From NCBI RefSeq assembly GCF_035621475.1, contig NZ_CP141799.1, positions 1,972,501-2,036,500 on the forward strand: a DNA stretch of 64,000 bases. Reading direction: 5' to 3'. How positions within the stretch are numbered: position 1 is the first letter of the stretch; each line of letters opens with the position of its first letter. Shown in pieces: positions 44,371 through 57,300 of the stretch. Made by a program: the position numbers and the translations under genes. The notes beneath the pieces were generated by a model. The model had not been told where the DNA came from. It searched no databases and saw only the letters and a program-made list of their open reading frames with translations. Source of the DNA: Pseudomonas paeninsulae (GTDB taxonomy: Bacteria; Pseudomonadota; Gammaproteobacteria; Pseudomonadales; Pseudomonadaceae).

Positions 44371-46530
44371 CTATTCCGCTGCAGGGCCGACGCGGCCCTT
44401 ACGCAAGGCTTCGATCACCACCGCTTTCGGGCCATCGGCGACGATATGGCCGTTGTCCAGCACCACCAGGCGATCGACCAGGCTGAGCATCGAGCTACGA
44501 TGGGTGATCAGGAGCATGGTTTTACCCTGGGCCCAGGTGTGCAGGCGGCTGCGCAGGATTTCCTCGCTGGTATTGTCCATTGCACTGGTTGGCTCGTCGA
44601 ACACCAGGATTTGTGGGTCGAGCAACAGGGCGCGGGCCAGCAGCACGGCTTGGCGCTGGCCCCCAGAGAGTTGCTGGCCACGCTCGCCAACCTGCCGCTC
44701 GAAGCCTTGGGGATGTTGCCGGGCCAGTTCACTGACGCCGGTTAGTTCGGCCACTTCGAGCATGCGTGCGTCGCTGACATAGCGTGCGCCGAGGGTCAGG
44801 TTGTCACGCAGACTGCCGGCCAACAACGGCAGGTCGTGAGATACGTAGCCGATCTGGTGGCGCAGGTCGGCTACGTCGAGCTGGCGCAGATCCAGGCCGT
44901 CGAGCAGGATTTGCCCCTCATCCGGGGTGTAGAAACCCATTAACAGGCGTGCCAGGGTGCTCTTGCCTGAGCCGCTGCGGCCGATGATGCCGACCCGTTC
45001 GCCAGCGGTCAGGTGCAGGCTGATCTTGGCCAGTGCCGGGTTGCTTTGTCCGGGGTAGCTGAAGCTGACCTGGCTCACGTCGAGGGCCCCTTTCAGCTGG
45101 GGCCGCTCCAGCGGCCGCTGCTTGGTCTGGCGTTCTTGCGGCAGCCCCATCAGCGCATCGGTGCTTTTCATGGTCAGGCGCGCTTGCTGGTAGCGGGTGA
45201 TCAACCCGGCAACCTGGCCGAGCGGGGCCAGCACCCGGCTGTTGAGCATGTAACAGGCGATCAGCGCGCCGACGCTCATGTCGCCAGCGATGATCGCGTA
45301 GACCCCGGCGATGATGATGGCCATGCCCGCGCATTGCTGGAGAAACAGGGTGCCGTTGGTGGCCAGGGATGAGAGGAAGCGGGCGTGGGCGTCCAGCCGG
45401 GTCAGAGCGCCATGGGTGGTTTCCCACTGGTGTTGACGTTCGCTTTCCGCGCCGCAGGCCTTGAGGGTTTCCAGGCCTCCGAGGGTTTCGATCAGCAGTG
45501 CCTGGCGCTCCGCGCCTAGAGCCAGGCTGCGTTGCACGGTGTCGCGCAGGCGGCCCTGAATGATCAGGGCAAAGATCGCCGTGAGCGGAAAGGCCAGCAG
45601 CGGAATGACAATCAGCGAACCGCCGAACAAGCCAATCACCACAATCATCAGCAGGGCGAAAGGCAGGTCGATCAAACTGGTCAGAGTCACCGCTGTAAGG
45701 AATTCGCGCAGGCCCTGGAAATCGTGGATGTTCTGGGCGAAGCCGCCGACAGTGGCCGGCCGCGCCTTCATGGACATGCCGGTAATGCGTTCGAACAGGG
45801 TGGCCGAGAGCACCACGTCGGTTTTCTTGCCGGCGCTGTCCAGCAGATTGGCGCGCAATACCCGCAGTAGCAGTTCGAAGGAGGTGCCGATGAATAGGCC
45901 GATGGCCAGCACCCAGAGGGTCGCGGTGGCTTGGTTGGGGACCACGCGGTCATAGGTCTGCATGACGAACAGCGGCACCATCAGACCGAGCACGTTGATC
46001 AGCAAACTGGCCAGCATGGCATCGGTATACAGCCAGCGGGACAGCTTGAGCGTGTCGCGGAACCAGGCGTCAATACGCGGCAGCAGTGGCGTGCGTGCAT
46101 CTTCCAGCTCATGTCGTGGGCGGGCGAAGAATGCCTGACCACCGTACTCCTCGGCCAGTTGTGCCCGCGCAACCTGTTGTTCACCTCCGTCCGCCTCGCA
46201 CGGCAGAATCAACGCCTGATCGTTGGCCAGCCACTTGCGCAGAACTGCGCTGCGCCCGTTCTTGAGCAATAGCAGTACCGGTAGGTTCAGTGCGGAAATG
46301 GCCGTCAGTTCGCGGCGCAGCAAGCGACCCTGCAAGCCTGCTCGCGCTGCTGCACGGGGCAGCAGGTCAGCGCTCAGGCGTTGCTCGGCCATCGGCAAGC
46401 CAGCGCTCAGGCTGCCACGACTGACGGTACAGCTATGGAGTTTGCAGAGGATCAGCAAGCCGTCGAGCAATGGGTCGTCGTGGCTCACGCGTGGATCGCT
46501 GGTTGGGTCAGGCCTTTCCATTGTCGTCAC
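44371..46530 (-). CDS. lapB: type I secretion ABC exporter (LapB-like)
   Basis: A 719-residue exporter with three parts: an N-terminal C39-like domain (about 15-145) that lacks a convincing catalytic cysteine; a six-helix membrane domain (about 160-450); and an ATPase with Walker A GRSGSGKST at 517-525, signature LSGGQRQAVLLARALL and Walker B ILVFDEPTSAMD. A degenerate C39-like domain is characteristic of exporters of RTX and LapA-type adhesins, whose substrates are not cut during export. It lies 22 bases after the outer-membrane gene. Confidence 0.92.
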   Translation of the reverse strand: MTTMERPDPTSDPRVSHDDPLLDGLLILCKLHSCTVSRGSLSAGLPMAEQRLSADLLPRAAARAGLQGRLLRRELTAISALNLPVLLLLKNGRSAVLRKWLANDQALILPCEADGGEQQVARAQLAEEYGGQAFFARPRHELEDARTPLLPRIDAWFRDTLKLSRWLYTDAMLASLLINVLGLMVPLFVMQTYDRVVPNQATATLWVLAIGLFIGTSFELLLRVLRANLLDSAGKKTDVVLSATLFERITGMSMKARPATVGGFAQNIHDFQGLREFLTAVTLTSLIDLPFALLMIVVIGLFGGSLIVIPLLAFPLTAIFALIIQGRLRDTVQRSLALGAERQALLIETLGGLETLKACGAESERQHQWETTHGALTRLDAHARFLSSLATNGTLFLQQCAGMAIIIAGVYAIIAGDMSVGALIACYMLNSRVLAPLGQVAGLITRYQQARLTMKSTDALMGLPQERQTKQRPLERPQLKGALDVSQVSFSYPGQSNPALAKISLHLTAGERVGIIGRSGSGKSTLARLLMGFYTPDEGQILLDGLDLRQLDVADLRHQIGYVSHDLPLLAGSLRDNLTLGARYVSDARMLEVAELTGVSELARQHPQGFERQVGERGQQLSGGQRQAVLLARALLLDPQILVFDEPTSAMDNTSEEILRSRLHTWAQGKTMLLITHRSSMLSLVDRLVVLDNGHIVADGPKAVVIEALRKGRVGPAAE

Positions 46531-46552
46531 GGATACTGCTCCTTGACCGGCA

Positions 46553-47908
46553 CTACTTCATTTGCGGTAAGCGTGCCTCGCTCTTTACATCGGAAAGGGC
46601 TACAGCCTCAGCTGGGATAATCACCTGCTGGTGGCGCAGCAGGTCACCCATGGCCGCGAGCACGCGGTACATGGCGAATTCTTCGGTGTAGCGCACTTGG
46701 CTATAACGGCGGTTGGCGGTGAAGAGTTCGTTCTCACTGTCCAGCAAGTCGAGCAGGGTGCGCTGGCTCAGGCTGAATTGCTGCTGGTAGGCCTCGCGAA
46801 CCCGTGTGGTGTAGTCAGCATAATCGCGCGCCTTCGGGGTTTGCAGGCGGGCGTTGTCCATGGCGTTCCAGGCCAGCGAAAGATTTTCGTTGAGCACGCG
46901 CAGTGCGTTGTTGCGAATGTCCATCGACTCGTTGATCTGGTGAGCTGAGGATTGCAGGCGCGCTTTATCGCGCATGCCGTTGAACAAGTTGTAGTTCATC
47001 ACCACGGCGGCACGCCAGCTGTTGTAGTGGCCTTCATCGCCTTGGATGTTGTCGTCGGCGTTGGTCGCCAACTCAACGTCGAAGCGTGGGTAGAACGGCG
47101 ACTTGGCAACTTCATACTGCTTCTCGGCAGCATGCACGTCGGCTTGCGCTGATTTGAGGTAGGGATTGTTTTGCATAACCGCCTGCCTGGCAGCGTTCAA
47201 ATCCTCTGGCAATGCGCTCCTGATCGAGGTTGGGGCGACCAGTTCGTCGGGCATGCGCCCGGTGACGCTGATGAAGTTCGCCTCGGCATCCGCCAGGTTG
47301 ACCTGCTCGGTATAGAGGTTGTTCTCCGCTAGGGCCAAGCGTGCATTGGATTGGTCGAAGTCGGCAGTACTGCCGACGCCTTGACGGCTACGCAGATCGA
47401 TTTGATCGGTGATGCGTTGGTGGGCAAGCAGGTTATTTTTCGCCAGATCGATCAGTTCACGGCGTTCCAGAATATCCAGATAAACCTCGACGGTGCGCAG
47501 TGCCAGGCTCTCCGTCGTACCCAGTACCCGGTAGGCCCGCGAGTTCACTACCGCTTCGGTTCGTGCGACTTCATTGGGGGTATTGAAACCATCGAACAGC
47601 ATCTGCCGCAGACGCAGTTCGGCGTTGCGCGAGTTGAGCGTTTCAGTGTTGTGGCCGCCCAGTGTGCGGGTACTCGGGCTGTCGGTATTTTCCCGACCGT
47701 AACCGACCAGCAGGTCGACTGTCGGCAGGTAACCACCTCTGGCCATCTTCACTTCTTCATCAGACGAAAGGCGGCTGTTGACCCCCGCATGAATTTCCGG
47801 GTGGTTGTCCAGAGTGCTTTGGATCGCTTCAGACAACGACATCGCCTGGCTTTGAGAACACGCCAGAGCCAGCAGCATGCTGCTCCACAGCGGATTGATA
47901 ATTCGCAT
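46553..47908 (-). CDS. lapE: type I secretion outer-membrane channel (TolC-like, LapE)
   Basis: A 451-residue TolC-family protein. A signal peptide (ILWSSMLLALACSQSQA-type, about residues 1-22) precedes two homologous long-helix halves, each with the pattern NHPEI / NNPYLKSAQADVHAAEKQYEVAKSPFYPRFDVE. AAAG-like length and the N-terminal MSLSEAIQSTLDNHPEI match the AggA/LapE branch. The start has AAAGGAGA about 10 bases upstream. First gene of lapE-lapB-lapC, divergent from the adhesin; the three should form the exporter for that adhesin. Confidence 0.9.
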   Translation of the reverse strand: MRIINPLWSSMLLALACSQSQAMSLSEAIQSTLDNHPEIHAGVNSRLSSDEEVKMARGGYLPTVDLLVGYGRENTDSPSTRTLGGHNTETLNSRNAELRLRQMLFDGFNTPNEVARTEAVVNSRAYRVLGTTESLALRTVEVYLDILERRELIDLAKNNLLAHQRITDQIDLRSRQGVGSTADFDQSNARLALAENNLYTEQVNLADAEANFISVTGRMPDELVAPTSIRSALPEDLNAARQAVMQNNPYLKSAQADVHAAEKQYEVAKSPFYPRFDVELATNADDNIQGDEGHYNSWRAAVVMNYNLFNGMRDKARLQSSAHQINESMDIRNNALRVLNENLSLAWNAMDNARLQTPKARDYADYTTRVREAYQQQFSLSQRTLLDLLDSENELFTANRRYSQVRYTEEFAMYRVLAAMGDLLRHQQVIIPAEAVALSDVKSEARLPQMK

Positions 47909-48356
47909 GTGAGGAATCTCCTTTTCGATCGTTATGTTCTTGTCGTCAGATATTTGACTTTTTCTTATAAAACCGTTTCAGACTTCTAACATCACAGCTA
48001 AGAACATCCTTAATAAAAGCCTAATAAAAAAATCTCACAAGCTATATGAGGAAAAAATCTTATGCAGTCTGGAGAATGCCAGACATTGTTAATTAGCAAA
48101 GGTCACGCAATTAGCGGGTTTTGCTTAGGTGCGTGAGCAGAAACAGGCGGTCGATCACGATTCGCAGTACTTAGGGCGGGGATGGTTCTGATGAAGTAGT
48201 ACGGCAGCCAAGGGGCGTTATTTTTTTGGCGTTTCAGGGGTGGGTATGTCGTTTCATTTCACTCAGTTGTGTCTTGTTATCGCGCTCTTTGGGAAGGTGT
48301 ATTGACCCTTTTCAAACGTGTCGGCGGTGGCTGGCAGCTGTAGTGAGGAAGGATTC
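47909..48356. other. AT-rich divergent control region of adhesin and exporter
   Basis: About 450 bases with no gene. The stretch 47980-48070 is markedly A/T-rich (several AAAAAA and TAATAAAA runs) and likely holds promoters for the exporter operon and adhesin, possibly silenced by H-NS/MvaT-type proteins. No clear sigma-54 site or operator was found. Confidence 0.5.
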
Positions 48357-51300
48357 ATGGCTACTTTGATAGGTGTCGTCAGTCAGGTAGTTGGCGAGGT
48401 TTTCGCGGTAGCTGGCGATGGGACGCGCAGACCTCTGGTCGAAGGTGATCGTGTCTTTGCCGGTGAACAATTGGTCACGGGTGCGAGCGGTGCAGTTGCC
48501 ATTGCCCTGGCCAGCGGTGGCGAGCTGACCCTTGGGCGTGACAGCAACCTGATGCTCGATACGCAACTGCTGGCGGACGCGCGCGGCGACGGTTCGGCTG
48601 CAGCGGCCCAAGACGCGGAAAGCGCACCCAGTGACCAGGACCTTACCGAGGTCGAGCAGTTGCAGGCCGCCATCGAAGCGGGTGAAGACCCTACCGCTAG
48701 TTTGGCTGCCACGGCCGCAGGGCCAGGTGCCGGTGCCGGAGGCAATGCTGGCGGCGGCCATTCTTTCGTATTGCTGGGGGAAACCGCTGGTGCACTCGAC
48801 CCGGTCATTGGTTTTCCTACCAAGGGCCTCGGTTTCATTCCGGAGTTTCCCGATCCGGATATCGCGGTGGAGCTTGTGGCGCCTGATTTCACGCCTGCGG
48901 TCGAGGTCGTTCATGAGGATTTCCAAGGGCAAGTCATCACCGGCTCCGGTGTCGTCGATGAAGAAGCGCTGCCGACCGGTAGCAACCCCAACCCCGACGG
49001 TAACCCTGTGCAGGCGTTTGGTCGCTTGATCGTCAATTCGCCAGACGGTGTTTCTTCGCTGCAAGTTCAGGATAAGGACGGCAACTGGATCGACGTAACC
49101 GCCGGCGGCACTGTGCAGGGTGTTTACGGTACCTTGATGGTCGATGCGGCGGGGAACTGGACCTACACCCTCGACGCCAACACCTTGGATCACACTAACC
49201 CCAATGCGACTGGTGTCGATGATCAGGCGGGCGAGAGCTTTCTGGTGCGGGTGGTTGACAGTGATGGCGACGTGTCGCCGACCGTTTCGCTGAATGTAGT
49301 GGTGTACGACGATGGTCCTCTGGCAGCTGTAAACGGTGAAGCCCCAAGTCTTGGCCGCGTGAGCGTGGACGAAAGCCTGCCCGGCTTTGGTGGTGCTTAC
49401 GCTGATGGCGTGGCGCAAGCGGTGCTGGCCGGAGCGATCGTGCAGGCGCAATTTAGCAGCGTTTATGGCGCGGACGGCCCGGGCACCACGGTGTACAGCC
49501 TGAGCCTGAATACCGGAGCAGGCAGCAGCGTTGGCAGCGGTTTGTTCGCGGTGAATGCGGCAATGCCGAACGGCAAGGGTGGCGAGATCCAGCTGAGCCA
49601 AGTGGGCAACGTGATCAGCGGCAAGGTGGGTGGCGACACCTACTTCACCCTGACCATCAACCCGGCCAGCGGTGCGGTGACCCTGGACCTGCTGGACAAT
49701 CTCTGGCACAGCAACACCGGCAACCCGGATGATGCACAGAGCCTGCTGCTGGGTACGGGCGTGCTGCAACTGGTGCAGACCCTGACTGATGGCGATGGTG
49801 ACAGCAACAGCGCCTCGTTCGATCTGGGTGCGGCGGGGGTCTTCAGCTTCGAAGACGATGGTCCTCTGGCAGCTGTAAACGGTGAAGCCCCAAGTCTTGG
49901 TCGCGTGAGCGTGGACGAAAGCCTGCCCGGCTTTGGCGGTGCTTACGCTGATGGCGTGGCGCAAGCGGTGCTGGCCGGAGCGATAGTGCAGGCGCAATTT
50001 AGCAGCGTTTATGGCGCGGACGGCCCGGGCACCACGGTGTACAGCCTGAGCCTGAATACCGGAGCAGGCAGCAGCGTTGGCAGCGGTTTGTTCGCGGTGA
50101 ATGCGGCAATGCCGAACGGCAAGGGTGGCGAGATCCAGCTGAGCCAAGTGGGCAACGTGATCAGCGGCAAGGTGGGTGGCGACACCTACTTCACCCTGAC
50201 CATCAACCCGGCTAGCGGAGCGGTGACCCTGGACCTGCTGGACAACCTCTGGCACAGCAACACCGGCAACCCGGATGATGCACAGAGCCTGCTGCTGGGT
50301 ACGGGCGTGCTGCAACTGGTGCAGACCCTGACCGATGGCGATGGTGACAGCAACAGCGCCTCGTTCGATCTGGGTGCGGCGGGGGTCTTCAGCTTCGAAG
50401 ACGATGGTCCTCTGGCAGCTGTAAACGGTGAAGCCCCAAGTCTTGGTCGCGTGAGCGTGGACGAAAGCCTGCCCGGCTTTGGCGGTGCTTACGCTGATGG
50501 CGTGGCGCAAGCGGTGCTGGCCGGAGCGATCGTGCAAGCGCAATTTAACAGCGTTTATGGCGCGGACGGCCCGGGCACCACGGTGTACAGCCTGAGCCTG
50601 AATACCGGAGCAGGTAGCAGCGTTGGCAGCGGTTTGTTCGCGGTGAATGCGGCAATGCCGAACGGCAAGGGTGGCGAGATCCAGCTGAGCCAAGTGGGCA
50701 ACGTGATCAGCGGCAAGGTGGGTGGCGACACCTACTTCACCCTGACCATCAACCCGGCCAGCGGTGCGGTGACCCTGGACCTGCTGGACAATCTCTGGCA
50801 CAGCAACACCGGCAACCCGGATGATGCACAGAGCCTGCTGCTGGGTACGGGCGTGCTGCAACTGGTGCAGACCCTGACTGATGGCGATGGTGACAGCAAC
50901 AGCGCCTCGTTCGATCTGGGTGCGGCGGGGGTCTTCAGCTTCGAAGACGACGGCCCGGTGGCTGGCTTGGCCAGCTACGCACCGAGTCTGGGTACTGTGA
51001 AGGTGGACGAAAGCCTGCCCGGCTTTGGCGGTGCTTACGCTGATGGCGTGGCGCAAGCGGTGCTGGCCGGAGCGATCGTGCAAGCGCAATTTAACAGCGT
51101 TTATGGCGCGGACGGCCCGGGCACCACGGTGTACAGCCTGAGCCTGAATACCGGAGCAGGCAGCAGCGTTGGCAGCGGTTTGTTCGCGGTGAATGCGGCA
51201 ATGCCGAACGGCAAGGGTGGCGAGATCCAGCTGAGCCAAGTGGGCAACGTGATCAGCGGCAAGGTGGGTGGCGACACCTACTTCACCCTGACCATCAACC

Positions 51301-54300
51301 CGGCCAGCGGTGCGGTGACCCTGGACCTGCTGGACAATCTCTGGCACAGCAACACCGGCAACCCGGATGATGCACAGAGCCTGCTGCTGGGTACGGGCGT
51401 GCTGCAACTGGTGCAGACCCTGACTGATGGCGATGGTGACAGCAACAGCGCCTCGTTCGATCTGGGTGCGGCGGGGGTCTTCAGCTTCGAAGACGACGGC
51501 CCGGTGGCTGGCTTGGCCAGCTACGCACCGAGTCTGGGTACTGTGAAGGTGGACGAAAGCCTGCCCGGCTTTGGCGGTGCTTACGCTGATGGCGTGGCGC
51601 AAGCGGTGCTGGCCGGAGCGATCGTGCAAGCGCAATTTAACAGCGTTTATGGCGCGGACGGCCCGGGCACCACGGTGTACAGCCTGAGCCTGAATACCGG
51701 AGCAGGCAGCAGCGTTGGCAGCGGTTTGTTCGCGGTGAATGCGGCAATGCCGAACGGCAAGGGTGGCGAGATCCAGCTGAGCCAAGTGGGCAACGTGATC
51801 AGCGGCAAGGTGGGTGGCGACACCTACTTCACCCTGACCATCAACCCGGCCAGCGGTGCGGTGACCCTGGACCTGCTGGACAATCTCTGGCACAGCAACA
51901 CCGGCAACCCGGATGATGCACAGAGCCTGCTGCTGGGTACGGGCGTGCTGCAACTGGTGCAGACCCTGACTGATGGCGATGGTGACAGCAACAGCGCCTC
52001 GTTCGATCTGGGTGCGGCGGGGGTCTTCAGCTTCGAAGACGACGGCCCGGTGGCTGGCTTGGCCAGCTACGCACCGAGTCTGGGTACTGTGAAGGTGGAC
52101 GAAAGCCTGCCCGGCTTTGGCGGTGCTTACGCTGATGGCGTGGCGCAAGCGGTGCTGGCCGGAGCGATCGTGCAAGCGCAATTTAACAGCGTTTATGGCG
52201 CGGACGGCCCGGGCACCACGGTGTACAGCCTGAGCCTGAATACCGGAGCAGGCAGCAGCGTTGGCAGCGGTTTGTTCGCGGTGAATGCGGCAATGCCGAA
52301 CGGCAAGGGTGGCGAGATCCAGCTGAGCCAAGTGGGCAACGTGATCAGCGGCAAGGTGGGTGGCGACACCTACTTCACCCTGACCATCAACCCGGCCAGC
52401 GGTGCGGTGACCCTGGACCTGCTGGACAATCTCTGGCACAGCAACACCGGCAACCCGGATGATGCACAGAGCCTGCTGCTGGGTACGGGCGTGCTGCAAC
52501 TGGTGCAGACCCTGACTGATGGCGATGGTGACAGCAACAGCGCCTCGTTCGATCTGGGTGCGGCGGGGGTCTTCAGCTTCGAAGACGACGGCCCGGTGGC
52601 TGGCTTGGCCAGCTACGCACCGAGTCTGGGTACTGTGAAGGTGGACGAAAGCCTGCCCGGCTTTGGCGGTGCTTACGCTGATGGCGTGGCGCAAGCGGTG
52701 CTGGCCGGAGCGATCGTGCAAGCGCAATTTAACAGCGTTTATGGCGCGGACGGCCCGGGCACCACGGTGTACAGCCTGAGCCTGAATACCGGAGCAGGCA
52801 GCAGCGTTGGCAGCGGTTTGTTCGCGGTGAATGCGGCAATGCCGAACGGCAAGGGTGGCGAGATCCAGCTGAGCCAAGTGGGCAACGTGATCAGCGGCAA
52901 GGTGGGTGGCGACACCTACTTCACCCTGACCATCAACCCGGCCAGCGGTGCGGTGACCCTGGACCTGCTGGACAATCTCTGGCACAGCAACACCGGCAAC
53001 CCGGATGATGCACAGAGCCTGCTGCTGGGTACGGGCGTGCTGCAACTGGTGCAGACCCTGACTGATGGCGATGGTGACAGCAACAGCGCCTCGTTCGATC
53101 TGGGTGCGGCGGGGGTCTTCAGCTTCGAAGACGACGGCCCGGTGGCTGGCTTGGCCAGCTACGCACCGAGTCTGGGTACTGTGAAGGTGGACGAAAGCCT
53201 GCCCGGCTTTGGCGGTGCTTACGCTGATGGCGTGGCGCAAGCGGTGCTGGCCGGAGCGATCGTGCAAGCGCAATTTAACAGCGTTTATGGCGCGGACGGC
53301 CCGGGCACCACGGTGTACAGCCTGAGCCTGAATACCGGAGCAGGCAGCAGCGTTGGCAGCGGTTTGTTCGCGGTGAATGCGGCAATGCCGAACGGCAAGG
53401 GTGGCGAGATCCAGCTGAGCCAAGTGGGCAACGTGATCAGCGGCAAGGTGGGTGGCGACACCTACTTCACCCTGACCATCAACCCGGCCAGCGGTGCGGT
53501 GACCCTGGACCTGCTGGACAATCTCTGGCACAGCAACACCGGCAACCCGGATGATGCACAGAGCCTGCTGCTGGGTACGGGCGTGCTGCAACTGGTGCAG
53601 ACCCTGACTGATGGCGATGGTGACAGCAACAGCGCCTCGTTCGATCTGGGTGCGGCGGGGGTCTTCAGCTTCGAAGACGACGGCCCGGTGGCTGGCTTGG
53701 CCAGCTACGCACCGAGTCTGGGTACTGTGAAGGTGGACGAAAGCCTGCCCGGCTTTGGCGGTGCTTACGCTGATGGCGTGGCGCAAGCGGTGCTGGCCGG
53801 AGCGATCGTGCAAGCGCAATTTAACAGCGTTTATGGCGCGGACGGCCCGGGCACCACGGTGTACAGCCTGAGCCTGAATACCGGAGCAGGCAGCAGCGTT
53901 GGCAGCGGTTTGTTCGCGGTGAATGCGGCAATGCCGAACGGCAAGGGTGGCGAGATCCAGCTGAGCCAAGTGGGCAACGTGATCAGCGGCAAGGTGGGTG
54001 GCGACACCTACTTCACCCTGACCATCAACCCGGCCAGCGGTGCGGTGACCCTGGACCTGCTGGACAATCTCTGGCACAGCAACACCGGCAACCCGGATGA
54101 TGCACAGAGCCTGCTGCTGGGTACGGGCGTGCTGCAACTGGTGCAGACCCTGACTGATGGCGATGGTGACAGCAACAGCGCCTCGTTCGATCTGGGTGCG
54201 GCGGGGGTCTTCAGCTTCGAAGACGACGGCCCGGTGGCTGGCTTGGCCAGCTACGCACCGAGTCTGGGTACTGTGAAGGTGGACGAAAGCCTGCCCGGCT

Positions 54301-57300
54301 TTGGCGGTGCTTACGCTGATGGCGTGGCGCAAGCGGTGCTGGCCGGAGCGATCGTGCAAGCGCAATTTAACAGCGTTTATGGCGCGGACGGCCCGGGCAC
54401 CACGGTGTACAGCCTGAGCCTGAATACCGGAGCAGGCAGCAGCGTTGGCAGCGGTTTGTTCGCGGTGAATGCGGCAATGCCGAACGGCAAGGGTGGCGAG
54501 ATCCAGCTGAGCCAAGTGGGCAACGTGATCAGCGGCAAGGTGGGTGGCGACACCTACTTCACCCTGACCATCAACCCGGCCAGCGGTGCGGTGACCCTGG
54601 ACCTGCTGGACAATCTCTGGCACAGCAACACCGGCAACCCGGATGATGCACAGAGCCTGCTGCTGGGTACGGGCGTGCTGCAACTGGTGCAGACCCTGAC
54701 TGATGGCGATGGTGACAGCAACAGCGCCTCGTTCGATCTGGGTGCGGCGGGGGTCTTCAGCTTCGAAGACGACGGCCCGGTGGCTGGCTTGGCCAGCTAC
54801 GCACCGAGTCTGGGTACTGTGAAGGTGGACGAAAGCCTGCCCGGCTTTGGCGGTGCTTACGCTGATGGCGTGGCGCAAGCGGTGCTGGCCGGAGCGATCG
54901 TGCAAGCGCAATTTAACAGCGTTTATGGCGCGGACGGCCCGGGCACCACGGTGTACAGCCTGAGCCTGAATACCGGAGCAGGCAGCAGCGTTGGCAGCGG
55001 TTTGTTCGCGGTGAATGCGGCAATGCCGAACGGCAAGGGTGGCGAGATCCAGCTGAGCCAAGTGGGCAACGTGATCAGCGGCAAGGTGGGTGGCGACACC
55101 TACTTCACCCTGACCATCAACCCGGCCAGCGGTGCGGTGACCCTGGACCTGCTGGACAATCTCTGGCACAGCAACACCGGCAACCCGGATGATGCACAGA
55201 GCCTGCTGCTGGGTACGGGCGTGCTGCAACTGGTGCAGACCCTGACTGATGGCGATGGTGACAGCAACAGCGCCTCGTTCGATCTGGGTGCGGCGGGGGT
55301 CTTCAGCTTCGAAGACGACGGCCCGGTGGCTGGCTTGGCCAGCTACGCACCGAGTCTGGGTACTGTGAAGGTGGACGAAAGCCTGCCCGGCTTTGGCGGT
55401 GCTTACGCTGATGGCGTGGCGCAAGCGGTGCTGGCCGGAGCGATCGTGCAAGCGCAATTTAACAGCGTTTATGGCGCGGACGGCCCGGGCACCACGGTGT
55501 ACAGCCTGAGCCTGAATACCGGAGCAGGCAGCAGCGTTGGCAGCGGTTTGTTCGCGGTGAATGCGGCAATGCCGAACGGCAAGGGTGGCGAGATCCAGCT
55601 GAGCCAAGTGGGCAACGTGATCAGCGGCAAGGTGGGTGGCGACACCTACTTCACCCTGACCATCAACCCGGCCAGCGGTGCGGTGACCCTGGACCTGCTG
55701 GACAATCTCTGGCACAGCAACACCGGCAACCCGGATGATGCACAGAGCCTGCTGCTGGGTACGGGCGTGCTGCAACTGGTGCAGACCCTGACTGATGGCG
55801 ATGGTGACAGCAACAGCGCCTCGTTCGATCTGGGTGCGGCGGGGGTCTTCAGCTTCGAAGACGACGGTCCCATCTTCCACTCGGTGATGGATGCGGTGCT
55901 TTCCAACTCTGTGACTGTGGCGTTCCAAGGGCTCTATAGCGCGAGCTTCGGTGCCGATGGCCTGGACTTCCTGTCGGTTGCCTTGGGCGCGGGGGGCTCC
56001 TATGCAGGGGAGGCGGTCACCTTCGTGCAGCACGGCACGGTGCAGCCCGGTGTGACCCAGGTGGATGTGACCAACGGCGCCAACCAGATTATGTTCACCT
56101 TCTACTACAACACCACGACCAATGCGGTGCACAGCGGGGGAAACGGCAGCGTCGAGTTCCATGCCTTTAGCAGCCTGTCCGACCCGGCGGGTAGTCCGTT
56201 CTTTGCCCTGAGGGTCAATCCGGATAGCACCTACACCTTCGAAATGCTGTCGAACCAGGTTATCTCCAACACCACTGTGAGTGGCGAGGACTTCAGAGCC
56301 TTCGGTCCGGTTGGTCAGGTGGCGACCGATGATCTGTCGCTCACCATCAAAGGCTCCGCCGCGGTCAATGCTTCTTCGCACGGTATAGGTGTGGCCAACC
56401 CGCAAATCAACGCTGGTGAACGGTTGCTGCTCGATTTTGCCAATAAGCAAAGCTATGTGAGCTTCACCATGCAGCAATGGACTGGGCCTTCAAGCTCGGC
56501 AGTGTTGATGCTGTTGCTGGATAACGTAGCGTTTGACTTCAATAACGCTGTGGCGGGTGTCCAGAATCTGTCAGTACCGAAAGGGACTAACGGGATGGTG
56601 GTGATAGTGGATGCGGCTCTGGCTGGCACCTGGACCTATAATGCAACCAGCAAGATCTACACCATTTATACCGACAGCGAGTTTGATGATCTGGAGATCA
56701 GGCATGTAAGCGGCAGCCCGGACTTCAACATCAACCACATCACCTATGAGTTCACCCTGACGATTGAGGACCTCTCGGTCAACTTCAACCTGGGGGTGGC
56801 GGATGCCGATGGCGATATCTCCTACCTGGCCGATCAACTGACGGTCACCATGCTTGATCATCATGAAGTGGTTGCTGCTACAAGCGCTGGGGATGACGCT
56901 AATAATGGGGTTGTGTTAGTTGGCAACGGTGAAGCGGATACTCTGATTGGCGGTACGGGGGACGATATTCTGATTGGCGGTCCAGGTTCTGACATGATGA
57001 GCGGCAATGGCGGCTCAGATGTCTTCAAATGGCTGGATGGCAATACCGGCATCGATACGGTCAGCGATTTTGTGAAAGGCTTTAACTCGGGGGGTGACCA
57101 GCTGGATCTTTCCGAACTATTGGTAGGGGAGAGCGGCGAGCCTGGGGATATCGGCAATCTGCTGAGCTATATCGATATCTCCATCGTGGGTACTGACACC
57201 GTACTCAAGGTGAGTAGCACTGCGGTCGCCGACCCAGCAACTGCAGCCGAGCAGACCATCGTGTTGCAGAACGTCGACCTCTATGCCAGTTACGGCGTGG

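Noticed and set aside
49308..55859. Regular direct repeats considered as a CRISPR or satellite array
   Set aside because: The unit is 546 bases with no spacers and encodes an in-frame protein domain.
48312..56477. A 2721-codon open frame on the minus strand through the adhesin gene
   Set aside because: It is the shadow of homogeneous GC-rich repeats on the plus strand; its protein (HRAVVFEAEDPRRTQIERG repeated) has no signal, domain or start site, while the plus-strand protein has full adhesin architecture.
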